From Pseudomonadota bacterium (GTDB lineage Bacteria > Pseudomonadota > Gammaproteobacteria > Burkholderiales > Burkholderiaceae_C): 64,000 nucleotides of DNA. Numbering within the stretch: the stretch's first letter is position 1; every line of letters starts with the position of its first letter. Under the pieces are notes generated by a model. It saw nothing but the letters and a program-made list of their open reading frames with translations, was not told where the DNA came from and did no database searches. Location: assembly GCA_021819435.1 (NCBI GenBank), contig JAKARB010000010.1, forward strand, positions 124,001 to 188,000. The letters run 5' to 3'. Positions 7,299-17,063 of the stretch are shown piece by piece. Both the position numbers and the translations under genes were made by a program.

Positions 7299-9482
7299 AT
7301 GGCCGATACATCGACCGCTCGCAGACCCGCAGGCCAACGCCTGGACACGTCGCACAAGGAGTGCGATGACAGCGACCAGCCTGTCCCGCCCAATCCCTGC
7401 TCAGGGGTGACGAGGGATGGTCAAAGCGACTGTGATTGCCACAAGGGCAACAACGCACCACCCAGTTCGGACAAGCCGAAAAAACCAAGGCCACCAAAGC
7501 GCGAGGAGACCTGCTGTGAGCAGCTCATCGACATCCTTTCGCGCACACCTGGCATCGAAGTCCCCAAGCCGCACAAACCCAAGCAAAAGCCAGCGAGAAA
7601 GGTCGGTGACTTGTGCCGCGCCTTTGGCATCACCGATGCGCTGATCCCACTGGTGATCGCACTGTGGCGTCGCCACGAGGCGGGTGAGAGGCCGCGCAAT
7701 GAGTTCGAGAAAAAAATCGAGGATGCGTTGTCGGCCATCGGCGCTGCTGACGCAAAGGCCTTCAACGAGGGGCTCATCGAATATGAGAAGCTTCGGCGTT
7801 CTGGCAAGGCCGAATGCCTGTTCGATGACTGCCTTGCCGATGCCGCGGCCAAGGGCCCCATCGAGGGCGAGTGGGTCAGCGAGGTCATCCTTCGAGAAGG
7901 CCTCAAGCTGGGCGGCCAGATTCTGTTTGACCACTCAGAAGGTGACATCGGCCCGGGGTTGGTTCGCTTGTGGGATAACGCGGTCTTCCGAGGGCCAAAC
8001 GGCTCCGCCGCGACGATCTATCAGGGGCCGTGGCCATGGCTGACCGCCATCTCACCCCGGCATGACCGAGACGAGGAGTTCGGCAATGTCGCGAGCTTCC
8101 GGCCGGTGCCTGGCGGGGCTCACGTGTGGCTCAATTACCAATACGCCAACGAGTGCACGTTCAAACCCGATCCGACTGGCAAGCTGACAGCCGAGTGCGC
8201 AAGGCAGCACCCGCCGCCCCCGTCGCCGGGGAGTCTCTTTGGCAACTTCTGCGAAGGCGGACAGGACTACACGCGTGGCAACGACTGCATTCGCATTCCG
8301 TCGGCCCAACCCGGTTCGGCGGTCATGCTGCGAGGCTTCAACTTCATCACGCCGACAGTGAAAGTGCGCTGTGCGAAAGTGGGTGACCCGAGCGTTGCTT
8401 GGTCGACCGACTGCCCGGTGTGGGGCGACAAAAAAACGCCCTTGAAGGACGAACTGAACCACTTCATCGTCGACGAGCGTGTTTGTGATTCCTTGAGCTT
8501 CCCTCTTCAGGCCAAACACCCAACGATTCCTGGCGCGCCTCTGCCGGCCGGTCTGTACGAAATATGGATAGAAGTCGAGAACTCGACCAACGTCGTATAC
8601 GACAGCCAAGTGCCGCCGGTCCTGCTGACCAACAAACTGCTGCTGCGCATCGAGGCCGACCCGAACCTGAAGTACAACTTCTTCAGCGATTCAGGCCGCT
8701 GCAATCGCGAGACGCCGGGCTTGGGCGACGACGAGATCTGGTGGGATGCCTTCGTCGGGCACATCGTGCCGGGTGACGTGGCCGTCTCCGCCAATGGAAA
8801 AACGCCTGTCGACATTCGGCCCCTTGAGCAGCGCTCGTTCCCCCGTGGCCCCTGGGAGGACATGGACGACGGTGAGTCGGCTGGCGCATATTCGGTCGAC
8901 ATATGGGGAAGCAAGCCGTTCGAAATCGGCGGCGTGGTAGCCATCGGCCTGGTTGGGTTCGAGGTCGACAGCGAAGATGCGGCGCAGCAGCAACTGCAAG
9001 GCTTTGGCAACGCATGGTGGTATGCGCTCAAGTCGGTCGTCAGCTTGGCCCTCGGTGCTTCAGGTACTGCGGGCAGTGTGGCCGAACTGGCGGCCAAGGC
9101 GGGACTCATCGCAGCGAAGGCTGCGCTCACCGCAGTCCTGGTTGCAGTGGCCGCGATCGCGGTCGTCACCATCATCGGCACGGCTCTGTGGGCGGCTTGG
9201 GCGCCGGCAGACCTGATCGCGCTCGATGTGTTGCTGCTCGAGGCGACCTCAGCGTGGGAACGGACGGATCCGAAACGCTCCCTCCCACCGCCCAACGGCC
9301 GCAGCTTCGGTGACCCGAACGATGACGACAACGTCGTCACGGTCACGGAGCGCGCTCTGCCCAAGGACTTCAAGCAGGGTGACTTCTCGGCTGGCTGGGC
9401 ACAGGAGAACCAGTACGACACGCCGGAAGACGGGGAGGACGCGAGTTACACGCTGGTTTTCCGCTTGGTACGCACCGCCTAG
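7299..9482 (+). CDS. Large protein of unknown function with TIG-like centre and C-terminal hydrophobic helix
   Basis: A 727-residue protein that I do not recognise. It has no signal peptide. Residues 1-105 are low-complexity, rich in Pro, Lys and Cys (including DCDCHK and TCCEQ). About 340-455 reads like a single IPT/TIG-type beta domain (PGSAVMLRGFNF through AGLYEIWIEVEN). About 475-575 is a Trp- and Asp-rich region (DDEIWWDAFVGH). About 575-647 is strongly hydrophobic and Ala/Val-rich and could be a membrane-inserting hairpin. The last 80 residues are soluble and acidic. There are around 18 cysteines, mostly in the first two thirds. Sampled lines run near 58-63% GC against about 65-67% in the flanks, which hints at acquisition. 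The ATG follows AGGATTCACGCC. Confidence 0.7.
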   Translation: MADTSTARRPAGQRLDTSHKECDDSDQPVPPNPCSGVTRDGQSDCDCHKGNNAPPSSDKPKKPRPPKREETCCEQLIDILSRTPGIEVPKPHKPKQKPARKVGDLCRAFGITDALIPLVIALWRRHEAGERPRNEFEKKIEDALSAIGAADAKAFNEGLIEYEKLRRSGKAECLFDDCLADAAAKGPIEGEWVSEVILREGLKLGGQILFDHSEGDIGPGLVRLWDNAVFRGPNGSAATIYQGPWPWLTAISPRHDRDEEFGNVASFRPVPGGAHVWLNYQYANECTFKPDPTGKLTAECARQHPPPPSPGSLFGNFCEGGQDYTRGNDCIRIPSAQPGSAVMLRGFNFITPTVKVRCAKVGDPSVAWSTDCPVWGDKKTPLKDELNHFIVDERVCDSLSFPLQAKHPTIPGAPLPAGLYEIWIEVENSTNVVYDSQVPPVLLTNKLLLRIEADPNLKYNFFSDSGRCNRETPGLGDDEIWWDAFVGHIVPGDVAVSANGKTPVDIRPLEQRSFPRGPWEDMDDGESAGAYSVDIWGSKPFEIGGVVAIGLVGFEVDSEDAAQQQLQGFGNAWWYALKSVVSLALGASGTAGSVAELAAKAGLIAAKAALTAVLVAVAAIAVVTIIGTALWAAWAPADLIALDVLLLEATSAWERTDPKRSLPPPNGRSFGDPNDDDNVVTVTERALPKDFKQGDFSAGWAQENQYDTPEDGEDASYTLVFRLVRTA

Positions 9483-9624
9483 GACGGTGGAGCGCGGTGG
9501 TCGTGACCTGTGCAGGAGGTGCTGGGTCAACAAATGCCTGCACGACAAGCTGCGGTTTGTAGAAGCCGATCCGCAATGTAGAAGGCCTCGCGCGCTGAGA
9601 ACAGCGGGCGAGGCCTTTGAATAC

Positions 9625-9701
<77 letters not shown>

Positions 9702-9739
9702 ATCAAGCCTTGAACTATACACCGGATTTCAAACTGCGC

Positions 9740-9925
9740 GCAAGCCCCCCGCCCGCCGTGGGCCCAACGCATCAAGGCAGAACCCAGCAAGCCAGCACAA
9801 CCCACAACACCCCCGCAGCGCCCCCTTGAAAACCTCGCGCCCCATCCCCACCTGACCGCCGCTGGCGCCTCGCATCCGCCCCCAGGCCGCTGCATCCGCC
9901 CACCGTCCAACCCACAACCCACCGC
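9740..9925 (+). other. C-rich, G-poor segment ahead of htpG (possible rut site)
   Basis: Hand counts of two full lines (9781-9900) give 64 C and 22 G in 120 bases, whereas genes around it have similar C and G. This composition on the transcribed strand is what Rho loads on. It ends at the purine-rich ribosome-binding region of htpG (about 9940-9960). See findings. Confidence 0.35.
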
Positions 9926-9964
9926 CCGCAGAGGCGAAGAAGAAGAGAGAAGAGGCCTCGTCCC

Positions 9965-11866
9965 ATGAGCAAGCAAACCCTTTCCTTCCAGGCCGAAGTC
10001 AAGCAACTGCTGCACCTCGTCACGCACTCGCTTTACTCCAACAAGGAAATCTTCCTGCGCGAGCTGATCTCCAACGCGTCCGACGCCTGCGACAAGTTGC
10101 GCTTCGAGGCGCTCGACAACGCCGCCCTCTACGAAGATGCGCCCAACCTCGACGTGCGCATCCTCATCGACAAGGCCAACCGCACGCTCACCATCCGCGA
10201 CAACGGCATCGGCATGAGCGAGCAAGAAGCCATCGACCACCTGGGCACCATCGCCAAGTCCGGCACCAAGGACTTCATGGGCCGCCTCTCGGGCGACCAG
10301 CAAAAAGACGCCCAGCTCATTGGCCAGTTCGGCGTGGGCTTCTACTCCGGCTACATCGTGGCCGACCGCATCACCGTCGAATCCCGCCGCGCCGGCCTCA
10401 AGCCCGAAGAGGGCGTGCGCTGGGTCAGCGAAGGCACCGGCGACTTCGAGGTCGAGGCCATCACCAAGCCCACGCGTGGCACCGACATCATCCTGCACCT
10501 GCGCGAAGGCGAAGACGAGTTCCTCGCCGCCTGGAAGCTGCGCAGCGTCATCGCCAAGTACTCTGACCACATCTCGCTGCCCATCCTGCTGCGCAAGGAA
10601 GAATGGGACGCCGACAAAGGCGAGTACGTCACCAAGGACGAGTGGGAGACCGTCAACCAGGCCGCCGCGCTGTGGATGCGCAGCAAGTCCGACATCACGC
10701 CCGAGCAATACGCCGAGTTCTACAAGCAGCTCAGCCACGACAGCGAAGACCCGCTGGCCCACACCCACAACCGCGTCGAGGGCCGCAGCGAATACACCCA
10801 GCTGCTCTACATCCCCGCCAAGGCCCCGTACGACCTCTGGAACCGCGACAAGAAGGGCGGCCTGAAGCTCTACGTCAAGCGCGTCTTCATCATGGACGAC
10901 GCCGAGGCTCTGCTGCCCAGCTACCTGCGCTTCGTCCGTGGCGTGGTCGACTCGGCCGACCTGCCGCTCAACGTCAGCCGCGAGATCCTGCAGGAAAGCC
11001 GCGACGTCAAGGCCATCCGCGAAGGCTGCACAAAGCGCGTGCTCTCCATGCTCGAAGACCTGGCGAACAACGAAGAGCAGGCCAAGCGCGAGCAGTACGC
11101 CGGCTTCTGGCAGGAGTTCGGCCAGGTGCTCAAGGAAGGCGTCGGTGAAGACTTCGCCAACCGCGAGCGCCTCGCCAAGCTGCTGCGCTTCGCGTCCACG
11201 GCGGTTGACGACGGCGCCACCCAGTCGGTCAGCCTGGCCGATTACGTAGGCCGCATGAAGGAAGGCCAGGACGCCGTCTACGTCATCACCGCCGATTCGC
11301 TCGCTGCCGCCAAGCACAGCCCCCAACTCGAACTCTTCAAGAAGAAGGGCATCGAAGTGCTGCTGCTGACCGACCGCGTCGACGAGTGGGTGCTCTCGCA
11401 CCTCCATGACTTCGAGGGCAAGCCGCTGCAGAACGTCACCAAGGGTGCCGTCGACCTCGGCAAGCTGCAAGACGAAGAAGAAAAGAAGAAGGCCAACGAA
11501 GCCGCCGAAGCCTTCAAGCCCCTGCTGGAGCGCCTCAAGAGCGCGCTGGCCGAGCGCGCCAAGGACGTGCGCGTCACCACCCGCCTGGTCGACTCACCCG
11601 CCTGCCTGGTGACAGAAGAGGGCGACATGAGCGCCCACCTCGCGCGCCTGCTCAAGCAGGCCGGCCAGGACGCCCCCGAGGTCAAGCCCGTGCTCGAACT
11701 CAACCCCGAGCACGCGTTGGTCAAGAAGCTCGAAGCCAGTGAGCACTTCGATGAGCTGGCCCACATCCTGTTCGATCAGGCCTTGCTCGCCGAAGGCGGT
11801 CAGCTCGATGACCCGGCCGCCTACGTGCGCCGCATCAACTCCCTGCTCGTGACGGCCGCCGTCTGA
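9965..11866 (+). CDS. htpG: Molecular chaperone HtpG (bacterial Hsp90)
   Basis: A 633-residue protein of full family length. The N-terminal GHKL ATPase has [10 protein letters not shown] (about residues 37-46), DNGIGM (about 79-84) and GQFGVGFYS (about 118-126). Middle and C-terminal dimerisation domains follow. It is a cytosolic ATP-dependent chaperone, usually heat-inducible. A purine-rich stretch upstream (GAGAAGAGG) supplies the ribosome binding site. A strong terminator follows 60 bp after the stop, so the gene is probably monocistronic. No correctly spaced sigma-32 promoter was found. Confidence 0.98.
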   Translation: MSKQTLSFQAEVKQLLHLVTHSLYSNKEIFLRELISNASDACDKLRFEALDNAALYEDAPNLDVRILIDKANRTLTIRDNGIGMSEQEAIDHLGTIAKSGTKDFMGRLSGDQQKDAQLIGQFGVGFYSGYIVADRITVESRRAGLKPEEGVRWVSEGTGDFEVEAITKPTRGTDIILHLREGEDEFLAAWKLRSVIAKYSDHISLPILLRKEEWDADKGEYVTKDEWETVNQAAALWMRSKSDITPEQYAEFYKQLSHDSEDPLAHTHNRVEGRSEYTQLLYIPAKAPYDLWNRDKKGGLKLYVKRVFIMDDAEALLPSYLRFVRGVVDSADLPLNVSREILQESRDVKAIREGCTKRVLSMLEDLANNEEQAKREQYAGFWQEFGQVLKEGVGEDFANRERLAKLLRFASTAVDDGATQSVSLADYVGRMKEGQDAVYVITADSLAAAKHSPQLELFKKKGIEVLLLTDRVDEWVLSHLHDFEGKPLQNVTKGAVDLGKLQDEEEKKKANEAAEAFKPLLERLKSALAERAKDVRVTTRLVDSPACLVTEEGDMSAHLARLLKQAGQDAPEVKPVLELNPEHALVKKLEASEHFDELAHILFDQALLAEGGQLDDPAAYVRRINSLLVTAAV

Positions 11867-11927
11867 GCCAGGCAGGCACGCCGGGCGGCCTGCGCCGCCG
11901 CAGTGGCGAACAGCCCGGAAACAAACT

Positions 11928-11963
11928 GGCCCCGACGCTTCACGGCGTGCGGGGCCCTTTTTT
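11928..11963 (+). terminator. htpG: Rho-independent terminator of htpG
   Basis: The stem GGCCCCG-ACGC pairs with GCGT-(G)-CGGGGCC around loop TTCACG, followed by six T. This is a strong canonical terminator. Confidence 0.92.
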
Positions 11964-12008
11964 GTTGACGCGACCGACCATCCACATGGTGGATGACGCG
12001 CGGCCGGC

Positions 12009-12719
12009 TCAGCTCGGCGTCACCAGCATGCGCAGCCAGTCGCTCGCATGCATCACGTTGTAGCGGACGCGGTAAAGCGCCTCGGCGGCCAGCGAATGGA
12101 TCGAACTGTCGATGTGCGTGCCCACCGTGTCGCGCGGCAGCTTCAACCAGGCTTCGGCATCGGGGCCGTCGCGTTCGATGATGGCGCCGGCCTTGGCGGC
12201 AATCCGCAGCATCGGGCCGTTCTCGCTGAGTGCGTGGATCATCATGTGGCTGGCGTGCTGGTTGCGCGCATGCATGATGGCGTGCACGAACAGGCGCAGC
12301 CCCAGGCCCTTGCCACGGCCCGACGGCAGCACCGACACGCCGAACTCCATCGCGCGGCCTCGTGAAGAGCCATCACCGGCCGGGCCCTTGCCAGGCATGG
12401 CGGCCAGGTGTGCCATGGCGACCAGGTGCAACTTGCTGTTGAAGATGCCGAACACCTCATCGCGCTTGAAGTCGATCGAGGCCACGTATTGCTGGATCTG
12501 TTCCGTGGTGGCCTTGTAGCCGAAACGCAGGTAACGGTCGTGCTCATCCAGTTCCATCAGGTGGTCCAGGATGCGGCGGCGGTGGCGAGCGTGCAGGTCG
12601 CGGATGGGCACCCACCCCTCAACGGGGCGGGCTTTCGAAGCAGCGGTGTTCGGCGGCTGTTCACTTGGCGTGCGCATGCCGAAACGGTCGATGGGCGGAC
12701 GAGAGCGGATCTTGGTCAT
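12009..12719 (-). CDS. GNAT family N-acetyltransferase
   Basis: A 236-residue protein with a GNAT fold. The acyl-CoA pyrophosphate-binding loop is SGRGKGLGLRLF (about residues 135-146), preceded by FGVSVLP. The acceptor substrate is unknown. The ATG at 12719 has AAGGGG upstream and is favoured over a longer, low-complexity N-terminal extension. A TTGCGA-17-TAAATT promoter sits about 75 bases upstream on the same strand. Confidence 0.85.
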   Translation of the reverse strand: MTKIRSRPPIDRFGMRTPSEQPPNTAASKARPVEGWVPIRDLHARHRRRILDHLMELDEHDRYLRFGYKATTEQIQQYVASIDFKRDEVFGIFNSKLHLVAMAHLAAMPGKGPAGDGSSRGRAMEFGVSVLPSGRGKGLGLRLFVHAIMHARNQHASHMMIHALSENGPMLRIAAKAGAIIERDGPDAEAWLKLPRDTVGTHIDSSIHSLAAEALYRVRYNVMHASDWLRMLVTPS

Positions 12720-12795
12720 GGCTGACCCCTTTTGACTTGGGCCGGGTGGGAGCATTGGGCCTCCTCTTTGGACTGTCGTCACCGGCTTGGCTGGC

Positions 12796-12824
12796 AATTT
12801 AGGTGAAAACCCTTGGTGTCGCAA
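12796..12824 (-). promoter_or_regulatory. Sigma-70-type promoter of the GNAT gene
   Basis: On the minus strand, TTGCGA (12824-12819) and TAAATT (12801-12796) are separated by exactly 17 bases and point at the start codon at 12719. Confidence 0.5.
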
Positions 12825-12926
12825 GGTGCCCCTTGCCTTGACCTTGCGGCGTGTCAACTTCTTCACGCCATTGGTTCATGCCATCGTCGGCCGGATCGCC
12901 TCCGGGCGCCAGGGCGTTGCGGCACC

Positions 12927-12956
12927 TTGTGGCAATCCATGAACCTGGGCTAGAAT
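12927..12956 (+). promoter_or_regulatory. Sigma-70-type promoter of rplM-rpsI
   Basis: TTGTGG (12927-12932), an 18-base spacer and TAGAAT (12951-12956). It implies transcription from about 12963 and a leader of about 250 nt before rplM. Confidence 0.55.
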
Positions 12957-13210
12957 ATTGGATTCCCGATGCGGTTGCCGGGAATGGTGCGCCTGCTTGG
13001 CAGTGTTCGTGAGAGTGTTCGCGAAACGTTCGGGCGGGGGCGCCAGGGTTGTCACCCCGACAGGTTTTCGAGTTCGCGTCCATGAATGGTCAACATTCGA
13101 GTGAGGCGGCACCTGGGGCGACACGACAGTCTGCTGCGAGGCCACCCCGTACCAAGAAGTGGCGCCAAGGCTGACAGACAACTGTTTTACTTCCCTCAAA
13201 GGAAACACCC

Positions 13211-13639
13211 ATGAAGACCTTCAGCGCCAAGCCGGCCGAAGTGACGCACGAGTGGTTTGTGATCGACGCCACCGACAAGGTGCTCGGACGAGTGGCCAGC
13301 GAAGTCGCTCTCCGTCTGCGCGGCAAGCACAAGGCCATTTACACGCCTCACGTGGACACCGGCGATTTCATCGTCATCGTCAACGCCGACAAGATCCGCG
13401 TCACTGGCACCAAGGCCACCGACAAGGTTTATTACCGTCACTCGGGCTTCCCCGGCGGCATCTACGCCACGAAGTTCAAGGACATGCAAGCCAAGCACCC
13501 TGGCCGCGCCATCGAAAAGGCCGTCAAGGGCATGCTGCCCAAGGGTCCCCTGGGCTACGCCATGATCAAGAAGCTGAAGGTCTATGCAGGCAGCGAGCAT
13601 CCGCACGCCGCCCAGCAGCCCAAGGCCCTGGAAATCTGA
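13211..13639 (+). CDS. rplM: 50S ribosomal protein L13
   Basis: A 142-residue protein of exact family length. It carries the L13 hallmarks [16 protein letters not shown] near residue 15 and the [19 protein letters not shown] stretch near 112-130. It is a component of the large ribosomal subunit. AAAGGAAACACCC precedes the ATG. The gene is followed after 11 bases by rpsI, the conserved L13-S9 operon. Confidence 0.99.
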   Translation: MKTFSAKPAEVTHEWFVIDATDKVLGRVASEVALRLRGKHKAIYTPHVDTGDFIVIVNADKIRVTGTKATDKVYYRHSGFPGGIYATKFKDMQAKHPGRAIEKAVKGMLPKGPLGYAMIKKLKVYAGSEHPHAAQQPKALEI

Positions 13640-13650
13640 GGAGCGGCCAC

Positions 13651-14043
13651 ATGATTGGTAACTGGAACTACGGCACCGGCCGTCGCAAGTCGTCCGTGGC
13701 CCGCGTCTTCATCAAGAAGGGCACTGGCCAGATCATCATCAACGGCAAGCCCGTTGAACAGTACTTCGGCCGTCAGACCTCCATCATGGTGGTCAAGCAG
13801 CCCCTGGTGCTGACCAACAACGCTGAAGCGTTCGACATCAAGGTCAACGTCCACGGTGGTGGCGAATCCGGCCAAGCCGGTGCAGTCCGTCACGGTGTGA
13901 CCCGCGCCCTGATCGATTTCGACGCAGCCCTGAAGCCCGAACTGAGCCGCGCTGGTTTCGTCACCCGCGACGCCCGCGAAGTCGAGCGTAAGAAGGTCGG
14001 CCTCCACGGCGCTCGCCGCAGGAAGCAGTTCAGCAAGCGCTGA
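13651..14043 (+). CDS. rpsI: 30S ribosomal protein S9
   Basis: A 130-residue protein that starts [14 protein letters not shown] shortly after the N-terminus and ends in the conserved basic tail RRRKQFSKR, which reaches the ribosomal P site. Its ATG is 11 bases after the rplM stop, with GAGGAGCGGCCAC as ribosome binding site. A terminator follows about 50 bases downstream. Confidence 0.99.
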   Translation: MIGNWNYGTGRRKSSVARVFIKKGTGQIIINGKPVEQYFGRQTSIMVVKQPLVLTNNAEAFDIKVNVHGGGESGQAGAVRHGVTRALIDFDAALKPELSRAGFVTRDAREVERKKVGLHGARRRKQFSKR

Positions 14044-14091
14044 TCGACGCTCCTGGCTGGTTCATCCCCTTTTGGGGCGGCCAGTCCAGCC

Positions 14092-14125
14092 AACCCGCCC
14101 CTGGCCTCGGCCCCGGGCGGGTTTG
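14092..14125 (+). terminator. Terminator of rplM-rpsI
   Basis: AACCCGCCC (14092-14100) pairs with GGGCGGGTT (14115-14123) around a GC-rich loop, with a short T run within and after the 3' arm. Confidence 0.75.
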
Positions 14126-14253
14126 TCATTCAGGGGCGGCATCATGTGGGGCATTGTTCCTACAATGGCGCCTCTCGCCTGGCGCGCCTGCGTTCGCGCT
14201 GGGCGCCGTTGTTTCGCCGGTCGTGCAAGGGCCGGGCACTGAAAGGATCGAAG

Positions 14254-15291
14254 ATGATCAAGGTCGGCATCGTCGGTGGCACTGGCTACACCGGGGTCGA
14301 ACTGCTGCGCCTGCTGTCGCAGCACCCGCAAGTCGAGATCAAGGCCATCACCTCCCGTAAGGAGGCCGGCTTGCCCGTGGCCGACATGTACCCGAGCCTG
14401 CGCGGCCACGTCGACCTGGCCTTCGTCACGCCCGACGAAGCGAAGCTCGCCGAATGCGACGTCGTCTTCTTCGCCACCCCGCACGGCGTGGCCATGACCC
14501 AGGCCCGCGAGCTGCTGGAGGCGGGCGTCAAGGTCATCGACCTGGCGGCCGACTTCCGCCTCAAAGACACCGCCGAGTTCGAGAAGTGGTACGGCATGGC
14601 CCACACCTGCCCCGACCTGCTCGAAGAAGCCGTCTACGGCCTGCCGGAGATCAACCGCGAGGCCATCAAGCGCGCGCGCATCATCGGCAACCCGGGCTGC
14701 TACCCCACCTCTGTGCAACTGGGCTACGCGCCGCTGCTCAAGCACAAGCTGATCGAAACCTCGGGCCTGATCGCCAATTGCGCCTCGGGCATTTCGGGCG
14801 CTGGTCGCAAGGCCGAGGTGCACACGCTGCACGCCGAGGCCTCTGACAACTTCAAGGCCTATGGCGTCAAGGGCCACCGTCACGGCCCCGAGATCAACCA
14901 GCAACTGCGTGCCATCGCGGGCGACGCCGGCGTGAACTGCCTGTTCGTGCCCCACCTGCTGCCGATCATCCGTGGCATCCACTCCACGCTGTACGCGCGC
15001 CTCAACAGCGCCGGCCAGGCCGCCGACCTGCAAGCCATCTTCGAAGACGCCTACCGTGGCGAGCGCTTCGTCGACGTGCTGCCCGCTGGCAGCGCGCCCG
15101 AGACCCGCAGCGTGCGCGCCTCCAACACCGTGCGCATCGCCGTGCACCGCCCGCTGCCCGACACCGTCATGGTGCTGGTCGTGGAAGACAACCTCACCAA
15201 GGGCGCCTCGGGCCAGGCCGTGCAATGCATGAACCTGATGTGTGGCCTTGATGAGCACCTCGGCCTGACCGGCGTGCCGGTTCTGCCCTGA
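14254..15291 (+). CDS. argC: N-acetyl-gamma-glutamyl-phosphate reductase
   Basis: A 345-residue NADPH-dependent reductase of arginine biosynthesis; it converts N-acetylglutamyl-phosphate to the semialdehyde. The nucleotide-binding [17 protein letters not shown] is at residues 5-21, and the active-site cysteine lies in [11 protein letters not shown] (about 146-156). The short form without an N-terminal extension is normal in this group. GAAAGGATCG precedes the ATG. A TACAAT -10 box lies at 14161-14166. The stop overlaps the next start by one base (TGATG). Confidence 0.98.
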   Translation: MIKVGIVGGTGYTGVELLRLLSQHPQVEIKAITSRKEAGLPVADMYPSLRGHVDLAFVTPDEAKLAECDVVFFATPHGVAMTQARELLEAGVKVIDLAADFRLKDTAEFEKWYGMAHTCPDLLEEAVYGLPEINREAIKRARIIGNPGCYPTSVQLGYAPLLKHKLIETSGLIANCASGISGAGRKAEVHTLHAEASDNFKAYGVKGHRHGPEINQQLRAIAGDAGVNCLFVPHLLPIIRGIHSTLYARLNSAGQAADLQAIFEDAYRGERFVDVLPAGSAPETRSVRASNTVRIAVHRPLPDTVMVLVVEDNLTKGASGQAVQCMNLMCGLDEHLGLTGVPVLP

Positions 15292-16010
15292 TGCGTTGGC
15301 GCCTGCTGCGCCGGCGGCTGTCGATCAGCTCGCCGCGCATGGCCGTTCGCAGCCACCTGCCCTGGCCCCTGCGCTGGGCAATGGTGGCCATCGTGCTCGG
15401 GTTTTCCGGGGCGCTGGCGCTGTGGGCCTTCGAGTTCGGCCGGGGGCTGGCTGGGCTGGGGCAGGGCAGCCGCTCGGCCCAGGCCCAGGTCACCGAACTG
15501 CGCACTCAGCTGGACGGCTTGCGGGCCGACCTAGACCAAGCTCGCTCCATCGCCAATTCCGCCGACAGCCTGCTCAAGGCCGAGCGTGTCACCCAGCAAA
15601 AGCTGGCCGACCAGGTCCGCGCTCTCGAAACCGAGAACCAGGCCCTCAAGGCCGACCTTGGCTTCTTTGAGCGCTTGCTGCCCACATCGGGCGAACCCAT
15701 TGCCATCCGCGGCCTGCAAGTCGAGGCCTCCGCTTCGGGGCCGGTTCGCTACCAGTTGCTGCTGATGCAGCAAGGCCTGCGTGGGCAGGCCGATTTCAAG
15801 GGCACCATCGAGGTTTTTGCCTCCGGCACGCGCGACGCCGCGCCCTGGTCGACCAGCGGGCCGATGGTGCGCCAGCCGGTTCAGTTCAGGCAGTACCGTC
15901 GCCTGGAAGGGCTGCTGCAGCCGCCCGCAGGAGCTGTCATCCGCCAGATCCAGATCCGCGTGCTGGACGAGGCCGGTGCGGTCAAGGCCACCCAGGTGTA
16001 CCGGCTGTGA
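15291..16010 (+). CDS. DUF6776-like membrane-anchored coiled-coil protein
   Basis: A 239-residue protein with one N-terminal transmembrane helix (about residues 28-48). A coiled coil follows (about 60-125, Gln/Leu/Ala-rich), then a beta-rich C-terminal domain. I recognise the arrangement as the DUF6776 type from memory of Burkholderiales proteins; there is no known activity. It is translationally coupled to argC and lies directly upstream of bactofilin, so a role in envelope or cytoskeletal organisation is plausible but not shown. Confidence 0.75.
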   Translation: MRWRLLRRRLSISSPRMAVRSHLPWPLRWAMVAIVLGFSGALALWAFEFGRGLAGLGQGSRSAQAQVTELRTQLDGLRADLDQARSIANSADSLLKAERVTQQKLADQVRALETENQALKADLGFFERLLPTSGEPIAIRGLQVEASASGPVRYQLLLMQQGLRGQADFKGTIEVFASGTRDAAPWSTSGPMVRQPVQFRQYRRLEGLLQPPAGAVIRQIQIRVLDEAGAVKATQVYRL

Positions 16011-16157
16011 TGCATGACACGTTGTGTAACTCACCTCGCAAGCGGGGTCTTGATCTCGCTTGCGGTCGGTGTACCCTTGAGCGTTTGGTTGACCTGCCAA
16101 TTGCTGTCGGGTCCTTGGCCACCTTGTTCACCCCCCTGAGCTGAGAGGAAGCCCGCG

Positions 16158-16580
16158 ATGTTCGGTTGGAAAAAAACGCCCCCCATCCGCACCCTGATCG
16201 GTGAAGGCACCGTCATCACGGGCGAAATCCGCTTCGCCGACGGCCTGCGCATCGACGGTGAGCTGCGTGGCGATGTCCAGGCCATCGGCGATGGCCGCAC
16301 CCTGCTGGTCATCAGCGACAAAGCCCGCGTGCATGGCAAGGTCAGGGCGGGTCATGTCATCATCAATGGGAGCGTCGATGGACCGGTCATCGCCGATGAT
16401 CTGCTCGAATTGCAGCCCAAGGCCCGCATCGTTGGCGATGTCAAGTACGAGGCCCTTGAAATGCACCAAGGCGCCACCATCGATGGTGAATTGCGGGCCT
16501 TGAAGTCCGAGGCCAAGCCTGGCCTGAAGCTCGCGGCCAGCGCGCCTGGTGCCGGTGGCAGCGAACGCGCCGCATCCTGA
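16158..16580 (+). CDS. Bactofilin (polymer-forming cytoskeletal protein)
   Basis: A 140-residue protein with a central bactofilin beta-helix (about residues 12-115). This is made of repeating short strands with the family pattern [20 protein letters not shown] and [19 protein letters not shown], flanked by flexible tails. Bactofilins polymerise without nucleotides and scaffold wall-modifying enzymes at the membrane. Peptidoglycan-related genes nearby (anmK, M23 peptidase) fit that theme. Confidence 0.93.
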   Translation: MFGWKKTPPIRTLIGEGTVITGEIRFADGLRIDGELRGDVQAIGDGRTLLVISDKARVHGKVRAGHVIINGSVDGPVIADDLLELQPKARIVGDVKYEALEMHQGATIDGELRALKSEAKPGLKLAASAPGAGGSERAAS

Positions 16581-16605
16581 TTTTCTTGTTCCTGGAGTCC
16601 CCACC

Positions 16606-16986
16606 ATGACCGCCGTCGCCCAAGACATCGTTGACACCCAAGCCGCTGACGCGCCGCCCGCTCCCATCATCTTCACCGACGCGGCCGCGTCCAAGGTGGC
16701 CGAGCTCGTGGCGGAAGAGGGCAATCCCGACCTGAAGCTGCGCGTGTTCGTGCAAGGTGGTGGCTGCTCGGGCTTCCAGTACGGCTTCACCTTCGACGAG
16801 ATCACCAACGAAGACGACACCCAGATGAACAAGAATGGCGTCACCTTGCTGATCGACGCCATGAGCCTGCAATACCTGGTGGGCGCCGAGATCGACTACA
16901 AGGACGACCTCGAAGGCAGCCAGTTCGTCATTCGCAACCCGAACGCCACCACCACCTGCGGTTGTGGTTCGAGCTTCTCGGTCTGA
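16606..16986 (+). CDS. erpA: Iron-sulfur cluster insertion protein ErpA
   Basis: A 126-residue A-type Fe-S carrier. The three conserved cysteines occur in [11 protein letters not shown] (about residues 52-62) and the C-terminal TTCGCGSSF (about 116-124). It delivers Fe-S clusters to apo-enzymes, including those of isoprenoid synthesis. It begins with a 20-residue acidic extension before the domain. A short terminator follows. Confidence 0.96.
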   Translation: MTAVAQDIVDTQAADAPPAPIIFTDAAASKVAELVAEEGNPDLKLRVFVQGGGCSGFQYGFTFDEITNEDDTQMNKNGVTLLIDAMSLQYLVGAEIDYKDDLEGSQFVIRNPNATTTCGCGSSFSV

Positions 16987-17012
16987 TTTTTCAGGTCGAG
17001 CGAGCCCAAGCA

Positions 17013-17034
17013 AAACGGCCCCTCGGGGCCGTTT
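17013..17034. terminator. Bidirectional hairpin terminator between erpA and anmK
   Basis: AAACGGCCCC pairs with GGGGCCGTTT around a 2-base loop. It sits between the two convergent stop codons and has a short T or A run on either strand. Confidence 0.7.
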
Positions 17035-17063
17035 GCCGTTTCTGAAGGCGGGGCGCGTGGGTG

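Larger units (their letters stand above)
12720..13210. other. Divergent intergenic region between the GNAT gene and rplM
   Basis: This 491-bp stretch has no credible gene. It holds a leftward promoter for the acetyltransferase gene (12796-12824), a rightward promoter for rplM-rpsI (12927-12956) and a long untranslated leader of about 250 nt before rplM. Leaders of this kind are where L13 autoregulates in Escherichia coli; whether that applies here cannot be seen. Confidence 0.6.

Noticed and set aside
9828-9855. Possible sigma-32 heat-shock promoter for htpG (CTTGAA then CCCCAT)
   Set aside because: The two elements are only about 9 bases apart; sigma-32 promoters need about 13-17. The match is likely chance in C-rich DNA.
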